Source of the DNA: Porpolomopsis calyptriformis
Taxonomy: Eukaryota; Basidiomycota; Agaricomycetes; Agaricales; Hygrophoraceae
Direction of reading: 5' to 3'
DNA: 64,000 bases
Assembly: GCA_951640195.1 (NCBI GenBank)
Contig: OX621165.1
Coordinates: forward strand, 682,001-746,000
Part shown: positions 1 through 11,644 of the stretch, one piece after another
Layout: every line of letters starts with the position of its first letter
Numbering within the stretch: position 1 is the stretch's first letter
Program-made: the position numbers and the translations under genes
The notes under the pieces: generated by a model
The model's input: the letters and a program-made list of their open reading frames with translations, nothing else
Told to the model about the DNA's origin: nothing
Database searches by the model: none

Positions 1-29
1 GATACACTGCCCACGACAAAGTCACACAC

Positions 30-1195
30 ATGCCTTCTCATCTCCCCATCGAATTATACAAAATCATCATTGATAATCTCGACAGACATCGCGATGTGGC
101 CACCTTGCGTGCATGCAGCTTAACATGCAAAGCATTTTTACATGCCAGCCGGGTTATCCTCTTTCATGATGCTCATCTGAAAACGGCGGGCCAGCTCGGA
201 CACCTTTTGAAATCAGCAACCCATCTCTGCCCATATGTCCGCCGCTTGTTCCTCTATGATATGGGAGGTATAGTTCCGTGGCTGGACAGGGCATTACCTC
301 TCATCGCGAGATCCCTACCGCATATCACATCACTCAGGCTCGACTCATTGCGGTGGGAAATGCTCAATAATAGGGCACGCTCCAGGCTATTATCTGGCTT
401 CCGTCATGTCCAAGAGCTGGAGATAACGTCAATTAGATTCGAGACATCAGCGCAATTGAACGAATTGATTGCGTCTTTCCCATCCTTGAAGAAACTTTCG
501 TGCGGGGGTGCATACTGGAACACGTACCTTACACCTGTGATCCCTCTGCCTCTCGGTATCACGTCGATCGAACTGGATTCGTTCCACGCGATTTTTTTCG
601 ACCAGCTCTTAAGCGTTGGGTCGTCTCCAATTGTGCGCACAATCGGATTCAGATTGGTGTATAGGCATCATTTAAATGATGTCGGTTTGCTGCTGAAGAA
701 GCTAGGGTCGCATGTTCAATACCTTGATCTCGGCCCACCCTTGTCTGGGGTCTGTCACGATCCACAATGTCAACAAGTTTCCATCCACTACATCTTTGAA
801 CCATCTTTCTTATTCGTAAATATATTGCAGTTCTGTTTGGAAGCGACATCAATCTTTCTCACAACACCAATCTTCGCTCTATCCACATGGCGGCCTTTAG
901 AGGCTTCTCAGAGGATTATGTTTGCATGTTATGGTCTCAGATCACCTCACCACACCTGGAGCAAATCACCTTGGGAATGTTTTCGGCTGATGTGGATGAA
1001 ATTGAGTGGCCTCGGATAGACCACTATTTTTCTCAACAGCGCTGGGCCAACCTTCATCACCTCGTGCTTATGTTGTTGGATGAACCCGGGTTCGCTCCCA
1101 GAACCGAGGAGCTTATAGAGGCCGGTTTGCCTTTGCTCAGGGATCGTGGGGCCTTGGTGTTCGGCGAAAGAACATGGATTCCTGTGCGTTCCTAA
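30..1195 (+). CDS. F-box/leucine-rich-type protein (two exons)
   Basis: Exons 30-768 and 831-1195 give about 367 residues. The N-terminus (LPIELYKIIIDNLDR...CSLTCKAFLHASR) is the form of F-box common in agaricomycetes; the remainder resembles irregular leucine-rich repeats. Known F-box proteins use this motif to dock on Skp1 in an SCF ubiquitin ligase and choose substrates with the C-terminal repeats; that role is inferred here. The frame appears to shift near 770-830. A 62-base GTCAAC..GCAG intron fixes this, and the relic copy near 45.9 kb carries an equivalent intron, so the gene looks intact. Only 29 bases lie upstream, so an earlier exon or promoter could be missed. Four decayed relatives lie elsewhere in the window. 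Confidence 0.72.
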
Positions 1196-1555
1196 AACTG
1201 TCAAAGGGAGAATGCCATTCTGATAACAGCGCAGTCCTCGCAGCGGCCCCTGACTTCACGCTCGATTGCACGCTTCCGGATTGAGCGAAATGAGCGAATT
1301 TTCATTTGATCGAGTTATCGTGTGCCCGTTTTCACTCTCGTGCACGTTTCATGCTATTTCAATGTTTGCCATTTGGACAAGGAACCTAGCGGACGAGGTG
1401 ACCAATGCTTATTACATGTCCTGCCACACCACGTTTTGCCTGACTAGCAAGTAGTGTACATGTACACGCACACAAATTATACTATTACTATTATCATTGT
1501 AATTATACGGGAATAACTAAACTATTTGAATAAATAAATGCTAAGTGTTCTGCCC
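1196..1555. other. Convergent intergenic stretch
   Basis: About 360 bases between the ends of two converging genes. It is A/T-rich towards the right and probably holds both 3' untranslated regions. I see no coding or repeat signal. Confidence 0.5.
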
Positions 1556-3442
1556 TCACTGTCGCAGGGCACTGAATATCTGGTCCAATTGTGTTTTGTA
1601 TGACTCCTCTACCGCTTTTCGCCTGATATTTCGCTTTGTCGAAGTTCTGGGCAGTGTATTCTGTGCTACGACAATAATCATGTCTGTAGAAGTGATCCGC
1701 TCGTGAACATATCGTCTTGAATGGAACTGTCGCGTCTTTCGAATAAGCTCCTTCTTCAGTTTCTCTGGGTCCGTCTGCGCCGCTGTCTCAATGATAAGCA
1801 CAGGCGATGGCCGGCCGGTACCTACGACGACGCAATCGTCAATCAGACATCCGCATGTAGCTCGAACATTGTCTTCAATCGCCCTTCAAGACAAGGATAT
1901 AATTAATATTTGTTTCGATAGCAGGATGATGGCCTGACATACTTGGCATCACATCTCAGACTCCTTTCGGTCTTTATCCAATCATCGTCGCGACCACGGA
2001 AGATGTACGATCCTGGGGAAACCTCTTGGAAGAGATCGCCCGTGTGGAAGTGTCCATCGTCCTGGCGAAACGAGGGATCCGGGCAGTCCTCAGATTGCGC
2101 AAGGATGACGAGCTCCAACAGTTGTGTATTGGATTGGTTCCCTGATTCTGGTGGAGCCGCAGAATCAACGGGGAAAAAGCTGTATGCTGCGCCTGGTAAC
2201 GGACGAAGTAGAGGGGCGTCATGGCCGAAACCTCCATTTGACAGAAGCATAGCGCCACATTCTGTGCTGCCGAATAGGTTCTACGCGAGGCCGTCAGCGG
2301 AGTTGAAAGCGATACACAAATGTCAAAATACCTTTAGTTTGATCTTGTGGCGATATGCCCAGTCTTCCTCTTCGCGAGGCAACGGAAGTCCGCTGTGAAG
2401 CACCTCGTCGAGACTGGACAGGAGAGTAACAATTTCTGGGTTCGTGCGAGAATTCTTGAGGTGCGTGGCAAGGAAGGTCGCGAATTGGTTGAGACGATTC
2501 AGGCCACACCGTTGGACCATATCGACGAGTTCGTCGGCAGAGAACGCAATCTTTGTGGGTTGGATCATACAAGAGCCGTGCTGGAGGCTTCCGATAAGCA
2601 CTAAGTCATATATGAGCAAGGAGAGACAATGTGAACAAAGTACGGCGACGAACTGAATGTCTGGGCAATATGACACATGCTTCCCCTGCCACCACGGTCA
2701 ATGATCGGAAGCATTGTTGAAATGAAAGACTTACATCCAAACAGCAACGTCTTGTCGTTTTGGATTCTTGGGAGCGCAGATATACTTCGCCTTGGCGACC
2801 ATGGAGTTCAGCCACCTGTAGTTACATGGAACAAGTTTCGGGCTTCCTGACGTTGACCCGCTCGTATGGAAGATGAACGCGACCTCATCACCGCTGGTAA
2901 TGGTTGGAATCTCGGGCAACGGCGCGTCGGATGCGTGTATACTTTCTGAATCGACAGCGAGATGTATTGGTTCGTGGATGGCTCCAAAGGCAGATTCAAA
3001 TGAGGGGTCCACGACGAGGGCCTTGGCGTTGGCCCGCCGCAGTAATTCTGATACCACAACAGGGCAGGTGAGTCCAAGGCTAAACAGTTGGGGAATATAG
3101 CCGGCTCGGGAAAGTCCGTATACATGAAGGACATCATTGTAGCGCATCCCCCCAAGCCTAAAAAAAAAAGAATGAGTATAATTTCTCGTCTCCCCTCGGT
3201 GAATAATTGACGTACCAAAGTCCCACAATGGACTTTCGAGGGATACCATTTGCGTGTAATGTAAGCGCCCAATATCGGGCAAAGCGCTCGACATCATTAT
3301 GAAATTGGGTATAGGTAACCGATTGCCATGAGTGTACCTGACCAGTCAGAATATCAAATTGGGGGTATTTGAATGCGGGGGCAGATGCGTGGAGTGAGGC
3401 TGCTAATTCGAGGATTGTTAAGTGTGAGCGAAAGTAAGCCAT
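1556..3442 (-). CDS. Acyl-adenylating enzyme (ANL superfamily)
   Basis: Six exons (3442-3216, 3157-2735, 2685-2654, 2600-2332, 2280-1943, 1883-1556) join in frame to about 538 residues. The P-loop-like core HTSGSTSGSPKLVP, the NLFGSTECGA motif, HTGDLF and a C-terminal PRTSTKRNIRRKA with the expected lysine region mark an AMP-binding/acyl-CoA synthetase-type enzyme. These activate carboxylic acids with ATP to an acyl-adenylate. The 32-base third exon restores the family stretch GSMCHIAQTF. The protein ends after the adenylation fold, so there is no carrier, reductase or thioesterase domain. It resembles stand-alone relatives of fungal adenylate-forming reductases. The substrate cannot be read from sequence, and no biosynthetic partner genes lie next to it. 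Confidence 0.82.
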
Positions 3443-5883
3443 TGTGAAGGGGAGATGGTGGTGAGAGGAATAAACTGAACTTCACCTTTTTTATACGGGG
3501 AGACTCCTGGGTAATCGAGTATGAGTCAAGATCTCGGCAGCGGATTCCCAGCACAGTCTCGGTGTCTACTGTTGAACAATGCATCGCCACGGAGATGTAT
3601 TATTGAAACGCTGCGAGGTCACTAGAGGTGCGTTAGTAGCAGATAAGTAGATCTGCCACCTTCTATAATGAGATGATGGAGCGTCTCACCTAAGTTGAGA
3701 CACGTAAAGCGGTGACAAAGCACTACCGTCCAAAGATGGAATGAGGCAATACAGCCAGCGAAATCTTTGTTTGAGTGCGCGTTTGAGTCGAAGGATAGCC
3801 CTCAGAGAAAGTCAATCATACTGCCGCCCTATCGGGATTTCCTTTTCGTTCACTTACAGACCGTTGGTTTGCTTCGAACAAAAAGAGTATGACTCGAAGA
3901 TCGGTTTCAATGGGCTGTGCCAGTCATACATGGGCGCCTCGTGGCGCAGACCGATTAGGGAGTTTCGTTGGATATCCTCGAGACGACTAGCTTTTTGTCG
4001 TCTGCATTGCTTAATTCAAGGGTAAAAACGATCCCCGGAATGGCACGGTTAAGTGTAAATCACCGTGATATTCCGGCAAGCGTTTATGGTGGAGACGAAA
4101 CATGATCGGGTGGTTCCAATCGGTGATGCTTACTCCGAAACGGACCTTGACAGAGACGGGGATGATGGGCTTATCACATAGAACATCTAAAATGAAGGGG
4201 GGCGCGCTTGTACGACCCGGAGCCAGAGCTCAAGAAACATTTGGGGTTGCAGCGAACAGCTTTCTCTTTCGATATCAGTAATGCTGTTCAGTATGTTCGA
4301 GCGCATTGCAAACATTCTCCAGATCCTCTTCGGTGTATTTGAGTCACCGGTCGCGGACCTAGCTGTGTTAAACACGCATACAGCCTGGAACGAATGATAA
4401 TGGGCATTCTGAATTCAGAGGCGTTCTATTGTTCGGCCTTCCCGACTTGACGATAATCGTTACCAAGATACTTGCGCCTTCAAAAGATGGGCACAAGGAA
4501 GCCCCACAGTGGGGCGAATATTTTTCTCGTGCGGCGATAAAGAGATGTGCAGTGGTAAGGGGGCTGTAGATATGTTTGGTGTCGTTGTTTGTTTCCACGA
4601 GAACATGCCATGTTAGGTGAATTGAAAAGCAGGTTGAGGTGCTCCGTCAACTCGTTAGTAAGAAACCTCGTTGGGGATGCAGAGAATATGTTGGGGGACG
4701 GCAACATACTAGTATCCATAAACTGTTACAGTAGAGCAAACACCGTAGACTGTCGCAGGAGACGGAGGAGCTGAGGTCTAACGGATACTCGGCAAGCGAT
4801 ACGCGTACTTCCGGATCGATGCATTAACGTAACGCCCAACCCCGTGCAGACACTCTCGCCAGCTCTACGAGCGGCGGCCGCCCTTTAATGCGGGCCAAGT
4901 TTTCGTCCGACTCTTTGTGGCGATCCAACCCCAGGGCCGATCCCCTTCGACGTCTCGGGAGCAGAACGGGGCTTATATAAGTCTAATATCCCAGCAAATG
5001 GTTAGCGCTCTCGATGGGCGGTAACGAGCCCAGAGCACGGCAGGATCAAGTCACGAATGAAAGGAGTAAGAAATGTTTCAATTCCATGAGGTGAGTATTT
5101 GGGCAGCCAGTGCTTCAGGTCCGACAACCAAGGAATAAAAGAGGTCATTGCTTGGGTTTGCTAAAAACCAGGATGCGGCTAATCTGAAACAAGCTTAAGG
5201 TGGGCGTAATGGAGGGGAGACGAAGAACTTGTTTACCTGGGAGATAACTGCGCTCATGCAAATAAAATACATTAGGGTTTTACATCCGCTAAATTTCTGC
5301 GGAGCCTTCAACGAAACAGGATGCGGATCGGAGTCTGGACAACCACCGAGACGCAAAAAATGGTATGGCTCAAGTCCAGCTATCCAAACAAAGATGAATG
5401 TAAGCAAACTTGGCATGTAGAATATGTAGAATACGTAGAAATCTTCAGAATTGCAGAATTGGGTCATCAAACAGACTTGTATGACTGTTACGCATGATAT
5501 GTGAATATTTTATTCATCACAAGAGGTGGATGCACATCTACTCAAGGGAGAAGAGTATGACTCACTATGAATCCAATCAAGTCGAGGTTGAATTCAACGC
5601 CTAGGCAGTGACCCTGCTTGGACAGCAGTGTATCTCGACTGAAGGATGGTTCGAGCTGGCGACCCTGTCGCGTGAACTTAGCTGGCACCCGAACCATTTT
5701 GCACAATCGGGGATGCTACTTCAATTCCACCGAGGTGTCAGGTAGTCCGGATAGGAACAAACCGGTGCTCTGAGGTGAAGAAAGCTTGCGTCTCTGGACT
5801 CGACTGTGCCGATGAGTGCGGAGATGAAAAGCGAAAATTTTTCGCCCGATTGTCAGAATTGTTTACATAAGCTGACCTCAATA
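3443..5883. other. Gene-poor stretch
   Basis: About 2.4 kb without a convincing gene. Short open frames occur on both strands but none carries a recognisable domain. A minus-strand frame near 5250-5420 begins with a hydrophobic MPSLLTFIFVWIAG run that could pass for a signal peptide, but I could not extend it into a credible gene. A TATA motif at 4974 is listed separately. Confidence 0.5.
4974..4980 (+). promoter_or_regulatory. TATA box candidate without a clear gene
   Basis: TATATAA follows a GC-rich stretch and lies about 100 bases before an ATG at 5072 whose short frame (MFQFHE) ends at a GTGAGT donor. A candidate second exon follows a CCAG at about 5172 but stops after eight codons. It may drive a very short or non-coding transcript. 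Confidence 0.25.
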
Positions 5884-7349
5884 ATGACAATCTCCAAAGC
5901 AAAACCCGCCCAGAAAGAGAAAGAGACGAAGGAGAGATTGTCACAGTCCTCGTCGACCGCAGAACGCTTGAAGACAGTGGTTCGTAGGCTCCCCCCCAAT
6001 CTTCCTGAAGATGTTTTCTGGCAGAGTGTGCAAACCTGGGTCACCGAAGACACTATCACTTGGAGAATGTTCTATCAAGGGAAATTTCGCAAACGGTACG
6101 TGGTATTTCTTGAATAAATGTAATCATTAACGGCTCGAGCAGGTTGAACAAGGAAAACATTCCGTCACGGGCATACATAGCTTTCAAGGATGAAGACCAA
6201 TTAGCGACATTCAGCCGAGAATATGATGGTCATCTCTTTAGAGACAAAGCAGGTCAAGAATGGTTGTTTTTTGATAGCCGAGAGTTCTCACTCTTCCCTC
6301 ATGGGCAGGAAACGAATCTCATGCGGTTGTAGAGTTCGCCCCATATCAGAAAATTCCAAACGATAAGAAGAAAATTGATGCCCGAAATGCTACTATTGAG
6401 AACGGTATGTGATACCCCTTCGAGTTCAGATGTTCTTCGTTGAGAGTCGCGACAGACGAAGATTATATATCTTTCTTGCAATCCCTTGATGCTTCGTCAG
6501 GCAACAACGAACCAGTATCATTGGAGACGCTGGGTGAGTCTGATGTCGACGATCGAATGCCATTGTGTCATAACATTGTACGTAACAGTTGCGGCAGCGC
6601 AACCCTCCATTCAGCCCAAGACAACCCCTCTGCTGGAAGCCCTCAAAGCTGAGAAAACTGCTCAGAAGGAGAAAGAGCTCGCTTCACGGACCCAGGTTCA
6701 GCCGACTACCGGCCCGAATGTGGCCAAGAAGGACGAGGGGAAGAAGAAAGGCGGGCCATCGCCGAAACAGCCGGAAGCTGTGCAGATTAGTAAGAAAGCG
6801 GCAAGGAAAATGGCTGCTGCACAAAAAGCTGCTGCCGCACAAGCGAGCGCTGGAGCGGCGGGACCATCGAGCCAGCCCACGGTCACAAAACCCACTTCTC
6901 CGAAACCGTCTCGAGCTCAACGTCAGCAACCGGGCCCGTCGAAAACTAATTCCGAGTTGACACCGGTGTCCGCCGATCCAAACACTGCCACCGCACAGCC
7001 TCTCGCGGGTGCTGCTCCCTCCCGGAAGGCGCGTCCCGTTATCGGAGTTGCTTCCCGGCCGTTTGAGGCAGCATTGAGCGGGGCTGGGGTTGGCGTCGGT
7101 GGGGAGCGGAAGGCACGTCGGGAGCGAGAAAGGGAGAAGGAGACGCCAGTTGACAAGGGTGCCGGCCAAGGCAAAGAGCGAGGTGGGAAAGGAAGGCCAA
7201 GCACGGAAGGACCACACCGAAGTATATTGCAGCGAACTATCCTGCAACGAGAAGCAGGACACGAGGGAAGTGATGTTACGGTTGATGGTGCACCACCCTT
7301 GAGATCTGGAACAGCTCGACGAGGGCGAGGAAGGCCCTTGAAGAAGTAA
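5884..7349 (+). CDS. UPF3: UPF3 nonsense-mediated decay factor
   Basis: Five exons (5884-6095, 6143-6252, 6309-6404, 6456-6533, 6589-7349) give 418 residues. Residues about 28-185 form a Smg4/UPF3 domain: KTVVRRLPPNLPEDVFW, then SRAYIAFKD, the DGHLFRDKAG segment, VVEFAPYQK and the DEDYISFLQSL region, ending in TPLLEAL. UPF3 is known to bridge the exon-junction complex or ribosome to UPF2/UPF1 and so help degrade mRNAs with premature stops. The second half is low-complexity, rich in Ala, Lys, Pro and Ser, and ends in an RGRGRP motif resembling an AT-hook. I chose the ATG at 5884 because it lies in frame with the domain; an upstream in-frame codon at 5821 is possible. Confidence 0.9.
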
Positions 7350-7586
7350 GGAAGCGTGACCTGATGAGACTTTGTCAGTAGTCGTGCTAATAATTAGACT
7401 AAGCAATGCTATGACAACAACGTGACTTTTCCGTCTTCTGATCTCCTGCCCCCACTCAACAACTCACTTTCAACTGCCACCTTGTCTTATCCCACCATTC
7501 CTTTCTTCTATCTTCACTGTTCCTGACCCGCAGGCTGGTCATTTCTCTTTCTTCATCACGCAGGCCGTTCGATAACGTTCTGCGCT

Positions 7587-9842
7587 ATGGCTTTAACCTC
7601 TTCGAAGCGCTCCTCAGGATTCGACTTCGTCGATCGCACCCCTGCCCTCGACGAACATCCTGACCTTCCTAGTGGATCCATCTCGAATTCGCATTTGCAG
7701 CGCAACAAGACTGAAAGGAGGAGGCTTCAAGGCCTCCAACAACGGTCCGGTGCTGCAACCCCACCCAAGGGCCCGTTCAAGCCTAATTCCTGGGGTCAGA
7801 AATTCGACATTTGGATGATCAATGAGGGCGGAAGACAATTGTTCTTTGCTGCCTGGATCTTCCTCCATTTATTGGTCGCTGCCTTTGGCTTTGTCAACTA
7901 TCAGCTCAAGGACAACCTGAACACTGCTCGTGCCGACTTTGGTGTCACTTTCGGTCAGTTCACTCACCTTTCTCTCCCCACGCCTTTCTCCTTAATCTCC
8001 CCATTAGCCATCGCCCGCACTGCTGCGCTTGTTCTCCATGTCGACGTCATCTTCATCCTCCTTCCCGTCTGCCGGAACTTCATCTCCCTCCTTCGTCGAA
8101 CCCCTCTCAACAGCATCATTCCATTCGACAAGAACATCACCTTTCACAAGGCTACAGCATGGTCTATCGTAGTCGGCACCGTCGTCCATATCCTCGCACA
8201 TATGGTCAACTTTTGGCGTATCGCTCTCTTGGACACCGAGGCCACAACTACCGGCGGACGCGTGCTGAACTTCTTAGCCTCGAACTTCACCACCGGCCCT
8301 GGCATCACTGGCTGGATCATGACCGCCTGTCTTTTCGTCATGGTGTGGTTCGCCATCGAGAAGAGGCGTCGTGCTCATTTCGAATGGTTCTGGTATTCCC
8401 ATCACCTGTTCATTCTCTTTTTCGCTTCCTGGCAATTGCACGGCATGTTTTGCATGATCAAGCCCGATAGACCTCCTTATTGTTCCTTCAACACCATCGG
8501 TGTCTTTTGGGTTCGTCCGCACTTCCTTCTTGTCGCCAAGCTTTCTGATTGACTGGTCACCTTGCAGCGCTACTGGTTAGTTGGTGGCGTGATCTGGATT
8601 TACGAACGTATCCTTCGTGAAGTTCGCTCTCGCCACAGGACTTATATCTCAAAGGTCATCCAACACCCCTCCAAGGTCGTTGAGATCCAAATAAAAAAGG
8701 AAAAGACGACCACTAGAGCAGGCCAATACATCTTCATCTGCTGTCCTGAAGTATCCTACTTCCAATGGCACCCATTCACCCTCACTAGGTAGCCGTTGGC
8801 TGCTTATCTCTTGCTCAACCTTAATTTTAATTCTTGTCTATAGTGCCCCAGAAGAAGATTCCATCTCTATCCATATCCGTGTTGTTGGTGACTTTACTCA
8901 AGCTCTCGCCAAGGCTGTTGGGTGCGATTTCGAATCCAAGGGCGAGAAGGGCGGTACGCCGGCCGGCGGCAAGGTACTCGGTACTTCCTCTAATCCTCCG
9001 CTTAACCGCGTTCTTCCTCGCATCATGGTCGACGGGCCTTTTGGAAGTGCCAGTGAGGACTATTTGAACTACGAAACTGTGCTCCTAATCGGTGCCGGAA
9101 TTGGCGTTACGCCGTTTGCATCGTGAGTACCCCAAAATTCTGCATGGAGCGGCTATGGTAACTCCTGGGGTAGGATCTTGAAATCTATCTGGTACCGAAT
9201 GAACAACTTCAACAATTCGAAGCCGACAAGGTTGTCCAAGGTACCCTTGACAATGGTTTCTATCTTCACCTGGTTTAACCTACGTTTAGGTCTACTTCAC
9301 CTGGGTTATCAGAGATTTTAACGTTGCCGAGTGGTTCCATTCACTTCTGCACGCCATCGAGGAACAGGACACCCAGAACAGAATCGAGATCAATATCTAC
9401 CTTACCGCCAAGATCAAGGAAGATGATATGAACAACATCATTGTATGATGCTGTTTCTTTCATGACGTTGCCAAGCTGATTTCTCCTTTTGTAGGTCCAG
9501 GACGTCGGGGCCGAGAAGGATGCTATCACATCTCTTCGTGCACCTACTCACTTCGGTAGGCCCAATTGGGATCGTGTCTTCCCCTCGATTGCCGAGAAGC
9601 ATCCCGATTCCGATGTTGGTGTGGTAAGTTGGCATGTTTGTGGGTTATACCAACGCTTTATTGATGGCCCACCTACAGTTCTTTTGTGGCCCTCCCGTCT
9701 TATCCCGGCAGTTGCACCAGATGTCGAACAAATATTCAGACCCAAAGGGAACCCGATTCTTCTTCGGAAAAGGCATGTACATCTGTTCTCGCTGGTGCTA
9801 CTGGGCACTGAACCCGTCTTCGCTTTCGCAGAAAACTTTTAA
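7587..9842 (+). CDS. noxB: NADPH oxidase, NoxB type
   Basis: Nine exons (7587-7953, 8008-8510, 8568-8788, 8844-9122, 9174-9240, 9290-9442, 9495-9623, 9679-9772, 9832-9842) give 607 residues. It is a membrane flavocytochrome that moves electrons from NADPH through FAD and two hemes to oxygen, forming superoxide. The heme-ligand histidines fit H168, H182, H253 and H266. QWHPFTLTS (FAD), [11 protein letters not shown] and FFCGPP (NADPH) follow, and the protein ends in GKENF. The cytosolic N-terminal extension of about 80 residues before the first membrane span, with [15 protein letters not shown], points to the NoxB rather than the NoxA group. The final intron uses a GC donor. Intron 1 is 54 bases and stop-free, so retention would stay in frame. 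Confidence 0.93.
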
Positions 9843-10108
9843 TGAGTTGGTGGTTTTGTTTTGAGCTTGTCGTTGCCGTTGGGTGCTTTATGTTGCTTTT
9901 CTCACTCGGTCTTGCCATTTTTTTTAAAATTTTGCTGTTGCGGAGTAATGACCCTGGAAATATTCCCTCACAATCGAGTTATTATATGTAGGTCGTGAAT
10001 TTTTTTCTGCCGTTACGGAGAGACATAACCCAGGAAATATTCACCCTTCGATCATTTTTCTGTACTGAGGTGTAAATCATGTGACTAGAAACAAACCGTG
10101 ACCTGATT

Positions 10109-11370
10109 ATGATGGCAGCCTATTTCTTTGCGTCACCGTTGGATATTGATATCAAGTTTGAAGGGGAGGAATCTAGGAAACAGGTGGAAATCAAGGGAGA
10201 GAAGGACCGAGCGACATCTTGCCCGGTGTATTATGATGGCGATTCAGTTGGAGGTGTTGTATGTCAAACAGTTGCTTCGGCCATTCATTCCATCGCCCTC
10301 TAAGATTTGATCATTTCCAGATAGCCATTCGAGTTCGTGATGGAAAAAAGATGAATCACGACGGAATCAAGGTCGAATTTGTCGGGAGCATTGGTGAGAA
10401 CGCTCGTTGCTCAGATGGTCTTGATCAGAATTTGACTTCGTACGAAGAACTTTTCTATGACCGGGGCCATCACCATGAATTTCTGTCGCTCTCGCAAGAA
10501 CTGGCTGCTCCAGGTGAAATGCGGCAGGCGCAGACGTTTGACTTTCAGTTCAAGAATGTGGAGAAGCAGTTCGAGAGCTATCAGGGTATCAATGTGAAGC
10601 TCAGGTTCGTGCCCGTTTTTGCGTGGTTTAAGGAGAACTTGTCGTTAAGCTTTCACCACAGGTATTTTATTCGTGTCTCTATTTCGCGGAGAATGGCGGA
10701 TGTGACAAAGGAGAGAGATATATGGGTCCATTCGTTCCGCATGCCCCCCGATAGCAACAATTCTATCAAGATGGAAGTCGGTATCGAAGATTGTCTTCAT
10801 ATCGAATTCGAGTATAATAAATCAAAGTATCCGCCTTTTTCGTTCTCTACTGTCCTTTTCAAATTCTGAAGCGGGTCGTTAGATATCACTTGAAGGATGT
10901 CATCGTTGGGAAGATTTATTTCCTCCTGGTCCGAATCAAGATTAAACATATGGAGCTTTCTATTATTCGACGCGAGACGACTGGCGCACCACCAAATCAG
11001 TATAACGAGAGTGAGACCATCACCAAGTTTGAAATCATGGATGGAGCTCCAGTTCGAGGTAGAGTGTTTTTATTTCCTCTCTCTTTTGAGATGGGTGAAT
11101 ATGTTATCGTCATAGGGGAAACCATACCAATCCGGCTATTCCTTGGTGGTTTCGAGCTGACGCCGACATTTCGGGATGTGAATAAGAAATTCAGCACAAG
11201 ATACTACCTCAATTTAGTACTGATCGATGAAGAAAACCGCCGCTACTTTAAGCAACAGGTTCGTCTCTCCCCCTTCCCTCGCTCGGCGGTACATGAACCT
11301 CATAATGTATTGCTTGCAGGAGATAACTATATTCCGAATACCAGAGGTCAGTCCTCGTCACTCCGCGTGA
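10109..11370 (+). CDS. VPS26: VPS26 retromer subunit
   Basis: Seven exons (10109-10258, 10321-10393, 10448-10604, 10662-10826, 10883-11058, 11116-11258, 11320-11370) give about 304 residues. ASPLDIDIKFEGE at the N-terminus, ELFYDRGHHHEFLSLSQELAAPGE, the long YFIRVSISRR region and IRLFLGGFELTPTFRDVNKKFS are typical of the arrestin-like VPS26 fold. With VPS35 and VPS29 it sorts cargo from endosomes back to the Golgi. Start: the second ATG at 10112 is equally plausible. End: reading on gives TGA at 11368-11370; an alternative GTCAGT..TATAG intron would instead stop at 11405 after PEN. The protein is a little shorter than the animal one, missing the unconserved tail. Confidence 0.92.
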
Positions 11371-11644
11371 TCCTTAACCTGATCCTATTCGTCGTATAGA
11401 ATTAGTGTATTGATGTAACCTAGTTGTATAGTATCTTGGACGACTTGCACGCTGAACGTGGATTCGATGAATAACCATGTCGATAAGTGAAAACGATCTA
11501 TCAAAATGAAACCCTACAACATACCCATGCATTTCTTGCGAGATGATCACAAAAGAGTAAGTTACACAATAAAAAAAACTGTCCAGCCCCATTCCCCGAT
11601 CAAGCACCATCGACAGGATTGCGTTTCTGCCCATTTTGCACTCG

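Noticed and set aside
769..830. Frameshift in the F-box gene
   Set aside because: Explained by an intron with the same position and phase in the copy near 45.9 kb.
6684..7406. 240-residue minus-strand frame opposite UPF3
   Set aside because: A shadow of the Ala/Lys-rich UPF3 tail; Ser/Leu/Arg-rich with no recognisable motif.
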